Assembly (NCBI RefSeq): GCF_003797125.1
Contig: NZ_RKKE01000001.1
Span: forward strand, 372,001-436,000
Reading direction: 5' to 3'
DNA length: 64,000 bases
DNA from: Shewanella frigidimarina
GTDB lineage: Bacteria; Pseudomonadota; Gammaproteobacteria; Enterobacterales; Shewanellaceae
Shown: positions 25,102 through 34,676 of the stretch, one piece after another
Layout: every line of letters begins with the position of its first letter
Position numbering within the stretch: position 1 is the first letter of the stretch
Position numbers and translations under genes: made by a program
Notes under the pieces: generated by a model
The model's input: the letters and a program-made list of their open reading frames with translations, nothing else
Told to the model about the DNA's origin: nothing
Database searches by the model: none

Positions 25102-26535
25102 TTAACCACGCTTTAATGCGCTTAGTACCTCTATCGCCCGCAAGCGTGCCATCTTGTGTTCGACAATAGGTTGTGGGTATCGATCATCCTGGCGTTGTGC
25201 AAATAAGTCATTAACATTGATGGTTTTGGGTTGATGAATATCGGCCAATGACCATGCTGATAACTCGGAAACATAACGCTTTATGAAACTTGCATCTGGA
25301 TCAAACTTGCTACTTTGGGTCATTGGATTAAACACGCGGAAATAAGGTTGCGCATCGCAGCCTGTTCCGGCTGACCATTGCCAACCACCATTATTAGCGG
25401 CTAAGTCACCATCAATTAGTTTTTGCCTAAAATATCGCTCGCCCCAACGCCAATCAACCAATAGGTGTTTAGTTAAAAAGCTAGCTACCACCATGCGTAA
25501 TCGATTATGCATCCAACCGGTTTGATTTAATTGGCGCATAGCAGCATCAATAATTGGATAGCCTGTTTGGCCATCACACCAGGCAGTAAACTCAGCAAGA
25601 TTATTGCGCCACACAATGCCGTCGCCTAACTCATTAAAGTTATGGTTCATGGATAAGCGTGGAAATGCCACCAGTAAATGGCGATAAAATTCTCGCCAAA
25701 TTAATTCATTTAACCACGTTTTTGCAGGGCAAGTGTCATCGACTAAAGCTTGGGGATAACGCGCTAATATGGCTGCGACACATTGACGTGAACTAATAAC
25801 CCCAATAGCTAAAAAAGGCGATAATCGACTGGTTCCTTCAAGGGCAGGAAAATCCCTTTCGGCTTGATAATCTGCAACTTGGTTTGCTAAAAACTGATCC
25901 AGTATTCGCTTTGCAGCCCCTTCTCCAGCAGGCCATTGCTCACTAGACATTTTATCGCAATTAAATACCACTTCATTAGGCGTTGCCAGTACTGCAGCGA
26001 TTGGCGCAGGCACCGCAACGGGAACAATCGCACGCTGGCCAGCAATGCTTTTCCACTTTTTAGCAAAAGGGCTGAATACCTTGTACATATCACCAGCCAA
26101 GTTTTTCACTTGCCCAGCTGCTAATACGCAATCTTGGTCGATTAACGTTAGGGGTACACCGCTATCAATTAATGCGCGGTCTCGACGACGTTCATTTATT
26201 TCTGGCTCATTGCCAGCATACACAGCGGCAATATCATGCTGTGCGATATAAGCGGCTAACAAGATTTGCACTTCATCAAAGTCTTGTGCGTGCAACACAT
26301 CTAGATGAATACCTAACACCGCCAATGCCTGTGCTAACAAATTGACATGTCGCTGGATAAAATCAATTTGTATCGGCGCAACATCATGCTGCGCCCATTG
26401 TCCTGGCGTGACAAAATACACAGCTCGAACATGACCACGATTACTGCTAGCAAACTCACATGCTGCCACTAAAGCCGGATTATCTGCCACCCGTAAATCT
26501 TGCCTAAACCACATCAAACTATTCATAGAAGTCAT
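25102..26535 (-). CDS. phrB: Deoxyribodipyrimidine photolyase
   Basis: A 477-aa class I CPD photolyase that uses light and FAD to split cyclobutane pyrimidine dimers. The N-terminal antenna domain starts LMWFRQDLRVADNPAL. The C-terminal FAD domain has WRWGERYFRQKLIDGDLAANNGGWQW and YFRVFNPMTQSSKFDP, which match the family closely. It starts 11 nt after the DUF523/DUF1722 gene and is the second gene of that operon. The promoter of the pair resembles that of the CFA operon, as in singlet-oxygen regulons. Confidence 0.93.
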   Translation of the reverse strand: MTSMNSLMWFRQDLRVADNPALVAACEFASSNRGHVRAVYFVTPGQWAQHDVAPIQIDFIQRHVNLLAQALAVLGIHLDVLHAQDFDEVQILLAAYIAQHDIAAVYAGNEPEINERRRDRALIDSGVPLTLIDQDCVLAAGQVKNLAGDMYKVFSPFAKKWKSIAGQRAIVPVAVPAPIAAVLATPNEVVFNCDKMSSEQWPAGEGAAKRILDQFLANQVADYQAERDFPALEGTSRLSPFLAIGVISSRQCVAAILARYPQALVDDTCPAKTWLNELIWREFYRHLLVAFPRLSMNHNFNELGDGIVWRNNLAEFTAWCDGQTGYPIIDAAMRQLNQTGWMHNRLRMVVASFLTKHLLVDWRWGERYFRQKLIDGDLAANNGGWQWSAGTGCDAQPYFRVFNPMTQSSKFDPDASFIKRYVSELSAWSLADIHQPKTINVNDLFAQRQDDRYPQPIVEHKMARLRAIEVLSALKRG

Positions 26536-26546
26536 TCACTATCGAC

Positions 26547-27509
26547 CTAATAAGCATAACGAAGCTTAAGCGCTTCTGGATGTGGATTTAAATACACCTG
26601 GTCTTGAATATACGGGGTATGAAACTCACGTACATAATGGTTAATCAAGGTAATTGGCACTAGCAAAGGCAACAGCCCTTGGCGATATTTTAAAATTGAC
26701 TCACTCAACTCTTCTTTCTGTTCAGCGGTCAATTGCTTCTTAAAATAGCCTTGAATATGCTGCAAAGTACTGGTGTGATTTTTACGGGTGGCAATAATTT
26801 TGAGTGCCGTCATAAAGCCTTCAAAATATTGTTGTGCAGTTTGCTCAACATCTTGAATATCGGCCAATATAGGTCCTAAATCGCGGTACCACTTTGGGCT
26901 ATGAGCCATTAATAAATACTTATAACGCGAATGAAACTGCATTAGTTTGTGTTTAGTGAGACCCGATTGAGTCATTTGCTTCCAATCGTTATAAGCAAAT
27001 ACACGGGTAAAAAAGTTTTCTCTTAATGGCAAGTCATGTAAACGTCCTTCTTCTTCTACAGGCAGAAGTGGATAGCGTTCCATTAATTTCTTTGCAAAAA
27101 CACCTACGCCAGTTTTGCTACCATTATTGGTACCAATTTTGTACTCGGTGACTCTTTCCATGCCACAGGTCGGCGATTTGGCACACAAAATATAACCGCC
27201 AAGGTAATCAAGTTCTTCCACTTTAGCTTGGGAGTATTCATTAAGCTTGTCTGTCACATCGAGCGTTCCATCAGCACTGCGAATATGCACTACATCGCCA
27301 TCCCGTATTTGACGAATACTTTTACGTGGTGTGCCCATGCCGATCGCCATTTCAGGGCAAACAGTGGTGTATTCAAAAAATGGTTCTATTTCTTGTCTAC
27401 AGTAATAAGAGTTTTTGTGTCCGCCATCAAAGCGAACTTGGTTACCCAACAAGCAACTGCTGATCCCAATTTGGATTTTTTCTGGCACAAATGTATCGAT
27501 ATTTGGCAT
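26547..27509 (-). CDS. DUF523-DUF1722 fusion protein
   Basis: A 320-aa two-domain protein. The N-terminal DUF523 part has IGISSCLLGNQVRFDGGHK and KSPTCGMERV, with conserved Cys residues suited to metal binding. The C-terminal part is DUF1722 (YbgA-like): FHSRYKYLLMAHSPKWYRDLG. I start it at the ATG at 27509, which has AGGAG 8 nt upstream and lies just before the conserved region. An ATG at 27566 would add 19 residues and has no ribosome site. The function is unknown; the DUF1722 gene next to phrB is a widespread arrangement. Confidence 0.85.
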   Translation of the reverse strand: MPNIDTFVPEKIQIGISSCLLGNQVRFDGGHKNSYYCRQEIEPFFEYTTVCPEMAIGMGTPRKSIRQIRDGDVVHIRSADGTLDVTDKLNEYSQAKVEELDYLGGYILCAKSPTCGMERVTEYKIGTNNGSKTGVGVFAKKLMERYPLLPVEEEGRLHDLPLRENFFTRVFAYNDWKQMTQSGLTKHKLMQFHSRYKYLLMAHSPKWYRDLGPILADIQDVEQTAQQYFEGFMTALKIIATRKNHTSTLQHIQGYFKKQLTAEQKEELSESILKYRQGLLPLLVPITLINHYVREFHTPYIQDQVYLNPHPEALKLRYAY

Positions 27510-27593
27510 ATTATGCACTCCTGTGGCAACCGTAATATTCCCAAAGTGGGATAAAAAAGGTGTCATGCTAACAACGCATGCGATTAATTAAAT

Positions 27594-27620
27594 ATACGAG
27601 TAAAACACTCATTAAGTTCA
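27594..27620 (-). promoter_or_regulatory. ECF-sigma-like promoter of the photolyase operon
   Basis: On the minus strand TGAACT (27615-27620), a 16-nt spacer and CGTAT (27594-27598), about 85 nt upstream of the DUF523/DUF1722 start. It differs in one -35 base from the CFA operon element. Confidence 0.6.
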
Positions 27621-27684
27621 TTATTTATAGAGGTATTTATCACTTTTGCAAAATGAGTCTTCATATTAGCCAAATAACGCACAC

Positions 27685-27711
27685 AAAAAAGCAGAACCTA
27701 AGTTCTGCTTT
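27685..27711 (-). terminator. Intrinsic terminator after the DUF368 gene
   Basis: On the minus strand AAAGCAGAAC and GTTCTGCTTT form a perfect 10-bp stem with a 4-nt loop, followed by T residues, 58 nt past the DUF368 stop. Confidence 0.88.
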
Positions 27712-27768
27712 ATCATTTAGCTTCAACTCAACCTTCAGTCAATTTGCCCAGATTAAGCTTAAACAGGA

Positions 27769-28698
27769 TTAACTATTCGCTTTATTTCCGACGCGTTCTA
27801 ATCCCCACACCAAACCAATTCCCACCAGCAGACATACTATGGCTATGATCATTTGTGACGACTCACCAGTGATTTGTTCAAACTGAAACGGAGATAAATT
27901 TTGCTCAACCAAAGGCACTAATTCACCCTTAGAATTCTCGCGCCAACTGATCACTTGTTTCCAAGGCCAAATTTTACCCAGCGTACCGAGCATCAATCCC
28001 GTTAAAAATAATAACGTCATATCATGAAATTTACGTAACAAAGCCGATAACACATGACTAAAACTTAACAATCCGACTACTGCACCAATCGCAAAACAGG
28101 CTAAATAAACAATATCAAAGCCTTTAGCTGCCGCTAATACCGCAGGGTACATCCCTAAAAGCAGTAAAATGAAGCTACCTGAAATACCGGGTAATATCAT
28201 GGCGCAAATAGCAATAGCACCACAAAAGAAGAAGTTAAGATAACTCACCTGCATTTCGATAGGATGTAACACTGTAATGGCCCACGCAAAGGCGACACCA
28301 ACAATAAACATGGCAATCCGAATTGCATTGAATTTGTTCACTTGCTTAAGCATATGAACCACGGAAAATAAAATTAATCCAAAAAAGAACGACCACACAG
28401 GAATGGGATGCGTAACCAATAGCCAAGAAATCAATTTAGCTAAGGTAAAAATACTGGTGAGGATCCCACCAAACACGCACACGAGAAAAGGACCATTAAT
28501 GTGTAAAAAGGCGGCTTTAATGCCTTTTTGCTTAATAATGCCCACTAACGACCAGTTAATTTTGCGAATGCCATCCAATAACGGATCTAAAATACCGGTA
28601 ATAAACGCAATAGTGCCACCCGACACTCCCGGCACAACATCTGCTGCGCCCATGGCCATACCTTTGAAATAATTCAATAACAGTGAGTCAGTTTTCAA
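27769..28698 (-). CDS. DUF368 membrane protein
   Basis: A 309-aa protein with eight or more predicted membrane helices. The signatures GAADVVPGVSGGTIAFITGI near the N-terminus and a second MILPGISGSFILLLLGMY in the middle identify DUF368, a duplicated family. Some members have been proposed as polyprenyl-phosphate flippases of the envelope; that is family knowledge and may not hold here. It is a single-gene unit with its own terminator and is divergent from the DUF4442 gene. Confidence 0.87.
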   Translation of the reverse strand: MKTDSLLLNYFKGMAMGAADVVPGVSGGTIAFITGILDPLLDGIRKINWSLVGIIKQKGIKAAFLHINGPFLVCVFGGILTSIFTLAKLISWLLVTHPIPVWSFFFGLILFSVVHMLKQVNKFNAIRIAMFIVGVAFAWAITVLHPIEMQVSYLNFFFCGAIAICAMILPGISGSFILLLLGMYPAVLAAAKGFDIVYLACFAIGAVVGLLSFSHVLSALLRKFHDMTLLFLTGLMLGTLGKIWPWKQVISWRENSKGELVPLVEQNLSPFQFEQITGESSQMIIAIVCLLVGIGLVWGLERVGNKANS

Positions 28699-28837
28699 AA
28701 TTCATCCTTAATGTGTCTAATCACGTAAATTATACCTGTGCCCTTTGCAATGAGCGATGGAAAATATTCAACGGGGCTTTTCCGCAGGTTACAACAATGT
28801 TAATCTCGTCCGACCAGATAATAATTAGAGTTCATTT

Positions 28838-29314
28838 ATGACCCCAACTAAACCCAATAAAGTCATGTCGTTATATAAGAAAGTCACTGCTTATCCATTT
28901 GGTAAACAGATTTTCTCTAAAATGGTGTCTCGAATGGCGCCCTATTTTGGCACAGTACACCCTTACATAAGTGATTTACGCGTTAACCGCTGCGAATGTT
29001 TAATCAAAAAGCGCAAGAAAGTCCAAAATCATATTGGAACCGTGCATGTGATTGCTATTTGTAATGGCCTGGAAATGGCCATGGGCACGATGGCAGAAGC
29101 ATCAATCCCAGCTCATTTACGCTGGATCCCTAAAGGCATGAGCGTTGATTACACCGCAAAAGCTGGCAGCGACATTTTATGTGTTGCAGAGGTAAAACCA
29201 GAACAATGGCAAGTGGGTGATATGTTAGTCGACGTAAAAGCCTATGACACTAACGGTGTTGTGGTGGTCCAAGGGCATATTAAGCTTTGGATTTCAGAGA
29301 AACCTCAAAAATAA
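28838..29314 (+). CDS. DUF4442 hotdog-fold protein
   Basis: A 158-aa protein with a hotdog thioesterase-like fold: the helix region VHVIAICNGLEMAMGTMAEA followed by strands CVAEVKPEQWQVGDMLVDVKAYD. DUF4442 proteins are related to acyl-CoA thioesterases, but an activity has not been fixed. It lies 44 nt upstream of the SPFH gene on the same strand and may share a promoter. Confidence 0.75.
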   Translation: MTPTKPNKVMSLYKKVTAYPFGKQIFSKMVSRMAPYFGTVHPYISDLRVNRCECLIKKRKKVQNHIGTVHVIAICNGLEMAMGTMAEASIPAHLRWIPKGMSVDYTAKAGSDILCVAEVKPEQWQVGDMLVDVKAYDTNGVVVVQGHIKLWISEKPQK

Positions 29315-29358
29315 CCAGGTAAATTAATCACCTTTATTCACTTTGCTAGGGAAGCATA

Positions 29359-30246
29359 ATGTTAAAAAATGGTCTGGCGCAAGCTAACACAAATCATCTC
29401 GGTAAAATCATTCCTGTCGCAGTTTTACTGCTAATGCTGATCAGTTTATATGGTAGCTGGTATACCATTGATCAGGGCGAACGTGGGGTATTGCTGCGTA
29501 ACGGTAAAATTATCGATACTGCAGAACCAGGTCTTGGATTTAAAATTCCACTAATGGATACCGTGGTTAAGATCTCAACCCAAACTCACACCGCAAACTA
29601 CCAAGGTTTACAGGCGTATAGCCGCGATCAACAACCTGCCACATTACGCGCATCAGTCACATTTAGCATACCGCCAGATCGTGTTGAAGAAGTGTATGCT
29701 AATTTCAAAAGTATCGACTTAATGGTGTCGCGTTTACTCGACCGCCAAGTACCAACACAGATTGAAAATATTTTTGGTAAGTATACGGCTATTTCTGCCG
29801 TTCAAGAGCGTATCAAGTTTGGTATTGATGTGACTGACGCCATTACTAAATCGATTAAAGGCCCAGTGACCATTAATTCGGTACAGATTGAAAATATCGA
29901 CTTTAGCAACGCATACGAGAAATCAGTAGAAGACAGAATGCGCGCAGAAGTAGAAGTACAAACACAATTACAGAATCTTGAAAAAGAGCGTGTTAGTGCC
30001 CAAATTGCCGTGACTCAAGCACAAGCTGAAGCAGATTCACAATTGGCCCGCGCAATTGCCGAAGCTGAAAGTATCCGTATTAAAGGTAACGCAGAAGCAT
30101 CAGCCATTAAAATTCGTGCTGAAGCACTAGCGCAAAATCAAAATTTAGTTGAATTAACTAAAGCGGAACGTTGGGATGGGCGCTTACCAACAACTATGCT
30201 ACCTACTGGTACTATCCCGTTCCTTGAAGTACAAACAACCAAATAA
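29359..30246 (+). CDS. SPFH/prohibitin family membrane protein
   Basis: A 295-aa protein with one N-terminal membrane helix (about 18-37) and an SPFH domain starting YTIDQGERGVLLRNGKII. A long Ala/Glu/Gln-rich coiled coil (about 190-265) follows, typical of prohibitins that form ring-shaped membrane complexes. It has no HflK/HflC protease partner next to it. The likely role is membrane organisation or protein quality control. A strong terminator follows. Confidence 0.87.
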   Translation: MLKNGLAQANTNHLGKIIPVAVLLLMLISLYGSWYTIDQGERGVLLRNGKIIDTAEPGLGFKIPLMDTVVKISTQTHTANYQGLQAYSRDQQPATLRASVTFSIPPDRVEEVYANFKSIDLMVSRLLDRQVPTQIENIFGKYTAISAVQERIKFGIDVTDAITKSIKGPVTINSVQIENIDFSNAYEKSVEDRMRAEVEVQTQLQNLEKERVSAQIAVTQAQAEADSQLARAIAEAESIRIKGNAEASAIKIRAEALAQNQNLVELTKAERWDGRLPTTMLPTGTIPFLEVQTTK

Positions 30247-30277
30247 GCCTGCAGACTTACTTCACAAAATACTTAAC

Positions 30278-30318
30278 AAACCAAGCGTGCGGCATTACGC
30301 TGATCGCTTGGTTTTTTT
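30278..30318 (+). terminator. Intrinsic terminator after the SPFH gene
   Basis: AAACCAAGCG and CGCTTGGTTT form a perfect 10-bp stem with a 17-nt loop, followed by a T-run. Confidence 0.88.
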
Positions 30319-30463
30319 ATAATCGTTCCCCTTCCCTAAACACATTATCTAGTTGCATTACCGTATTTGGCTGGTAATCTCTAACAGCGCCTCTTTAATG
30401 AATAAAGAGGGTTTATAAACAGCTAAAAGTAAAAGGAATTAAGCGATTAACACTGCAACGAAC

Positions 30464-31612
30464 ATGGATGAGCATAATGCTCCAATCAAACAAGCACGTT
30501 TGGCTAATCTTGACGCTATCAGAGGGCTTGGCGTATTAGGTATTTTCTTCCTTAATATCTATTTTATGGGCAATAGTTTTTTCGGTTACGCTCCTCATGA
30601 GGTTCAACCCACCAGCGACATTATCCTGCTCATTTTTAGCAATTTCTTCTTAGAAGGTCGTTTCTTTAGCCTATTTGCGATGATTTTTGGGGTGGGAATG
30701 TTAATCCAATACCAACGCCAGCAAATGAGAATGGACACTGCCACCACTATCCAGCGGAATAATCGCATAAAATGCCGTCTGTATTGGTTAATTGCCTTTG
30801 GCGTAATGCACGCTATTTTCATATTTCCTGGCGATATATTATTGTCTTATGGTGTCAGTGGATTATTGGCTTTTCGCTACATTAGCCTCAGTGCTGATGA
30901 GTTAATCCGTAAAGCTAAATGGTTTATCTTTTTATCATTAATCCCCATAGCACTTATTTCGCTCATGCCTGACGATCAAGTTTATTCACGAGATTCAGCA
31001 TTCTTCATCGAGCAACTTGCTGCTTGGACTGGTAGCTACCAACAACAACTGACCCTGCACCTAACCATGTTTGCATACATGCTAGCGGTTATTCCATTAA
31101 CGTTAATGTGGTATATCACCGGCCTAATGCTTTTAGGGATGGCGTTATATAAACGCAATATCTTTGTTGATGGATTGGATAATAAAACCCTGTGGCAATG
31201 TGTATTTTGGGCCATCACATTAGCATCATTAGATTCGATTTTAAGTCTAAGCGGCAATCAGATGTTGGAGTCGATGTCAGATCTTTTATTGTGGTTCAGC
31301 GCTATTGCGACGGCTTTGATTTACATCCACATTATCGTCAAATTTTGCAAAAATACGCCACATAGACTAAAACTACTGCAAAACGTCGGGCGGATGGCGT
31401 TTAGTTTGTACATTCTCCAGTCAATAGTCGGTATTTTACTGTTACGTTATATCGCACCAGACTGGCTGTACTCACTAGACAGGATAGGTTACGTCTCAAT
31501 TGCGATTATCTACAGTGTATTTCAACTGTTGTTAGCGGATGTCTATTTACGCAAATTCAACCAAGGCCCATTAGAAAAGCTGTGGCGTGTGTTAGTCTCC
31601 CGCACAAGCTAA
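30464..31612 (+). CDS. DUF418 (YeiB-like) membrane protein
   Basis: A 382-aa membrane protein with about ten helices. The N-terminal ARLANLDAIRGLGVLGIFFLNI and the internal FFSLFAMIFGVGMLIQYQRQ, together with a C-terminal FNQGPLEKLWR, are the signature of DUF418/YeiB-like proteins, which belong to the acyltransferase-3 superfamily. A transport or acyl-transfer role is suspected, but none is proven. It stands alone between terminators. Confidence 0.83.
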   Translation: MDEHNAPIKQARLANLDAIRGLGVLGIFFLNIYFMGNSFFGYAPHEVQPTSDIILLIFSNFFLEGRFFSLFAMIFGVGMLIQYQRQQMRMDTATTIQRNNRIKCRLYWLIAFGVMHAIFIFPGDILLSYGVSGLLAFRYISLSADELIRKAKWFIFLSLIPIALISLMPDDQVYSRDSAFFIEQLAAWTGSYQQQLTLHLTMFAYMLAVIPLTLMWYITGLMLLGMALYKRNIFVDGLDNKTLWQCVFWAITLASLDSILSLSGNQMLESMSDLLLWFSAIATALIYIHIIVKFCKNTPHRLKLLQNVGRMAFSLYILQSIVGILLLRYIAPDWLYSLDRIGYVSIAIIYSVFQLLLADVYLRKFNQGPLEKLWRVLVSRTS

Positions 31613-31731
31613 TGAAACATATACACTTAAAAGAAGAATCTATGCAACTACCATTGTGTGCAATGCTGATTGATCTCATCAGTATGACGAAATCAATATG
31701 ATAAAATTAATCTCACAGAGCAGGCACTAAA

Positions 31732-32082
31732 ATGAATAAGTTTGCTTGGTTGATGTTGCTGCTCATTAGCGCTATTTTTGCAACTATTCAGCCCTGGTTA
31801 GCTGGGGTATACGGCTTAATTAATCTGGTCACTTTTAGTTTGTATTATCGTGATAAATCGGCCGCTAAACAGGGGCAATGGCGCATAAAAGAAAGCACCT
31901 TACAGTTTTTTTCTTTAATTGGCGGCTGGCCAGCAGCGCTACTCGGCCAGTATCACTTACGTCATAAAACCCAAAAATCGTCTTTTAAACGGATATTGTG
32001 GTGTTGCATCGTACTCAACTCAGTTGGAGTCAGCTTATTGTGTTATCAGCAGTGGCATCCGTTATTTGATGCATACCGTTAA
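31732..32082 (+). CDS. DUF1294 membrane protein
   Basis: A 116-aa protein with about three membrane helices and the family motif YYRDKSAAKQGQWRIKEST followed by GGWPAALLGQYHLRHKTQK. DUF1294 domains also occur fused to cold-shock domains, but this one is stand-alone. Its function is unknown. Confidence 0.82.
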   Translation: MNKFAWLMLLLISAIFATIQPWLAGVYGLINLVTFSLYYRDKSAAKQGQWRIKESTLQFFSLIGGWPAALLGQYHLRHKTQKSSFKRILWCCIVLNSVGVSLLCYQQWHPLFDAYR

Positions 32083-32186
32083 GCTGTTGGTTCAATTATC
32101 GCTTCAATCGTGTTGATGAGTATTAGCCCAGCAATTTTTACGCTAAACTAGTCGCACTATCTACCCAACAATTCGAGATCAATTAA

Positions 32187-32657
32187 ATGCGTATGATTTT
32201 AGCCGTTCTGGTCATTGCGGGCGTTATTTTTTATTTTTTCACTCAATCTAACAATTCTAAAGCCGCCAAAGAAAACATTGAGAAAGGTAAGATTTTTTTA
32301 GCTGAAAATGCCAAACGCGAAGGTGTAATCCAAACCTTATCTGGCCTGCAATATGAAGTGCTCGTTAAAAGCGATAATACTGAACACCCTAGCGCAAAAA
32401 GCAAAGTTACCGTGCATTATCACGGCACACTCATTGACGGTAGCGTATTCGACAGCTCTGTTGATCGCGGCGAAACAATCAGCTTTGGCTTAAACCAAGT
32501 AATAGCCGGTTGGACCGAAGGTGTACAACTCATGAGTATTGGCGATAAATTCCGTTTTTATATTCCAAGCCAATTGGCTTACGGCAATCGCTCAACCGGT
32601 AAAATTGAAGGTGGCTCAGTACTGATTTTTGATGTTGAGTTATTTGAAATCAACTAA
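32187..32657 (+). CDS. FKBP-type peptidyl-prolyl isomerase, membrane-anchored
   Basis: A 156-aa protein with an N-terminal membrane anchor (about 2-19), a short linker and one FKBP domain (about 50-155). The core VTVHYHGTLIDGSVFDSS, VIAGWTEGVQLM and PSQLAYGNR contains the aromatic and Asp residues that line the isomerase pocket. It should assist folding of periplasmic proteins, or remain membrane-attached. Confidence 0.88.
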   Translation: MRMILAVLVIAGVIFYFFTQSNNSKAAKENIEKGKIFLAENAKREGVIQTLSGLQYEVLVKSDNTEHPSAKSKVTVHYHGTLIDGSVFDSSVDRGETISFGLNQVIAGWTEGVQLMSIGDKFRFYIPSQLAYGNRSTGKIEGGSVLIFDVELFEIN

Positions 32658-32710
32658 AAATTAAATAATAGATGACATAGTTTTCACACTAAGAACTACA
32701 CCAAAAACCC

Positions 32711-32735
32711 AAAGCCTCCGTAGCGGAGGCTTTTT
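32711..32735 (+). terminator. Intrinsic terminator after the FKBP gene
   Basis: AAGCCTCCG and CGGAGGCTT form a 9-bp stem with loop TAG, followed by T residues. Confidence 0.92.
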
Positions 32736-33079
32736 GCTATTGCTTGACTCATACCACTTAGCTAATTTTTCTTAATCCTCCAGTTCCCCGAAAACAACTT
32801 AATAAAAACTCATAAATCTGCAGCTTCAAGGATTCTCCGTCCGAAGTGTCCGAAATAGCGTGATAAAAATGCCGTAGTGACATCATGGCCTTTATAACAC
32901 ATCCATGTGTTTCAAGGCATTTAGACTCCTGTCTTGCAGATATGACACAGACTCAGGGGTACATGGTCGTTCAGTGACATCCATGTCATCACGACATTCG
33001 TCAGTCCATTCACATCAGATGTACCATCTGAGCCGTTAGGCGATTTTTGTTATGCTATGAGGATCAACACTTTGTCGGA
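32736..33079. other. Intergenic region with many small palindromes
   Basis: No gene is seen. It contains several short inverted repeats (ACATCCATGTGT near 32901, GACATCCATGTC near 32979, CAGATG-tac-CATCTG at 33015-33029) that look like degraded 5' parts of the structured repeat family. Copy E4 follows directly. Confidence 0.5.
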
Positions 33080-33156
33080 GCTGCTGGGGTGATCCAAGAG
33101 GGGAAAGCAGTGTTTCCCTTCTTGGTCGGGTGTGGGCGAAGCGCCACGACGTTAAG
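33080..33156 (+). repeat. Structured interspersed repeat, partial copy E4
   Basis: Only the 3' part of the family is recognisable: GGGGTGATCC, then the 32-nt hairpin B (33094-33125), then GGTGTGGGCGAAGCGCCACGACGTTA in family order. The hairpin keeps its pairing with its own stem bases (GGGAAA/TTTCCC). It ends 35 nt from the stop of the convergent M24 peptidase gene. Confidence 0.8.
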
Positions 33157-33190
33157 CTGACTATATTTGTCAGTGATAATTAAAAAAATA

Positions 33191-34405
33191 TCATGCTAGA
33201 TAAAACGGATCATCAATCGACTTCGCAGGCGCTGTAAACCATTTAGGCCCTTGCGCTGTCATGTAAAAATGGTCTTCGTGACGGAACCCAAACTCCCCAG
33301 GTACACATAACATTGGCTCGTTGCTAAAACACATACCCACTGCCAGTGGCGTAACATCATTACGCACCAAATATGGCCATTCATGAATATCTAAACCGAT
33401 ACCATGACCAGTACGATGAGGTAAACCTGGCACGTTATAGTCTGGGCCAAAGCCTGCGGCTTCTAACACGACACGAGCAGCTGCATCGACGTCACCACAC
33501 AGGGTTCCTAAGGTAGCAGCATCAAACGCAGCAATTTGTGCATCTTGCTCAAGTTGCCATAATTGACGCTGACGAGCATTAGGCTCACCAAATACATAAG
33601 TACGTGTAATATCAGAGTTATAGCCTTGTAACTGGCAACCGGTGTCAATCAATACCGTGTCATTTTTCTCAAGCGCTTTAGGTGATTTAACCCCATGCGG
33701 ATAAGCAGTATCTTCACCAAATAGCACGATACAAAAATATGAACCTTTGGCTGCGCCCACGGCATAGTGAGCTTGGTTAATAAAGTCTTCCACTTCCGTA
33801 GTGGTGATGCCTTCACGTAAGATACTGGCGGTGGCTTTATGCACTTCAAGTGTCATGTCTTTAGCGCGTTGCATTAAGGCAATTTCGGCAACCGACTTAA
33901 TCATCCGACATCCTGCCGTTACTGTTGTCGCACTTACAAATCGATGCTGTGGAGCTGCTTGGGCAATGCCATCGCTAATAAAAAAGGCAGTTGACTCATC
34001 AATACCGATTTTTGCTTGGCTCAAGCCGATGTTATCCAGCACATCGGCAAATAATTGATATGGGCTTTCATCTTCATGCCACGTATTTACTTGACCTTTA
34101 ATGGTCATATAACCCTGTAACGTGTCGAGTTCAAATGCAGGTGCAATATACTGAACCTCACCCACAGCGGGGATAATAGCACCCACCATACGCTCGCTAG
34201 AAAACCAACGAGTACCTGTAAAGTAGTACAAATTAGTACCAGCATTCACATAGATTGCTTCTAAACCATGTTGCGCCATCAATCGTTGTGCATGTTGAAT
34301 TCGTTGATTAAATTCATCATCACTTATCGCAGCTACACCGTGAGTCATATTAGTTAGTGTGGCTAATGCTTGTTGCGGGCTAACGCCGCCGACACCGATT
34401 GTCAT
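33191..34405 (-). CDS. M24 family metallopeptidase (Xaa-Pro dipeptidase-like)
   Basis: A 404-aa protein with an N-terminal creatinase-like domain (about 30-165) and a C-terminal pita-bread peptidase domain. All five metal ligands are seen: two Asp in DTGCQLQGYNSDITRTYVFG, His in HRTGHGIGLDIHE, Glu in NEPM and Glu in FRHEDHFY. It should release residues in front of proline from peptides in the cytoplasm; substrates such as ectoine derivatives cannot be excluded. AAAGGA precedes the ATG. It is divergent from the second M24 gene. Confidence 0.85.
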   Translation of the reverse strand: MTIGVGGVSPQQALATLTNMTHGVAAISDDEFNQRIQHAQRLMAQHGLEAIYVNAGTNLYYFTGTRWFSSERMVGAIIPAVGEVQYIAPAFELDTLQGYMTIKGQVNTWHEDESPYQLFADVLDNIGLSQAKIGIDESTAFFISDGIAQAAPQHRFVSATTVTAGCRMIKSVAEIALMQRAKDMTLEVHKATASILREGITTTEVEDFINQAHYAVGAAKGSYFCIVLFGEDTAYPHGVKSPKALEKNDTVLIDTGCQLQGYNSDITRTYVFGEPNARQRQLWQLEQDAQIAAFDAATLGTLCGDVDAAARVVLEAAGFGPDYNVPGLPHRTGHGIGLDIHEWPYLVRNDVTPLAVGMCFSNEPMLCVPGEFGFRHEDHFYMTAQGPKWFTAPAKSIDDPFYLA

Positions 34406-34676
34406 AGGTTTTCCTTTGGTTATTTTTATTGTTATTTATCTAGAGTCTGTGGAAATCAAATCGTCTTACCTTGTTTAAATATACAAGGTAATCAATACCG
34501 ACAAGGATACCGCCTGTATCGCTTTGTTACCATTGTATACAATATAAGTTTACAATTTTAAACTGCTTACTCCACATTATGTCAGCGACTTCACTTGCCA
34601 GTTTGCCGTCACGCTTGCGATAATCGCAGTTCATTCTACAGAGCTGAGTTCATCAGTCGCCTCCAACGGAGAAACC

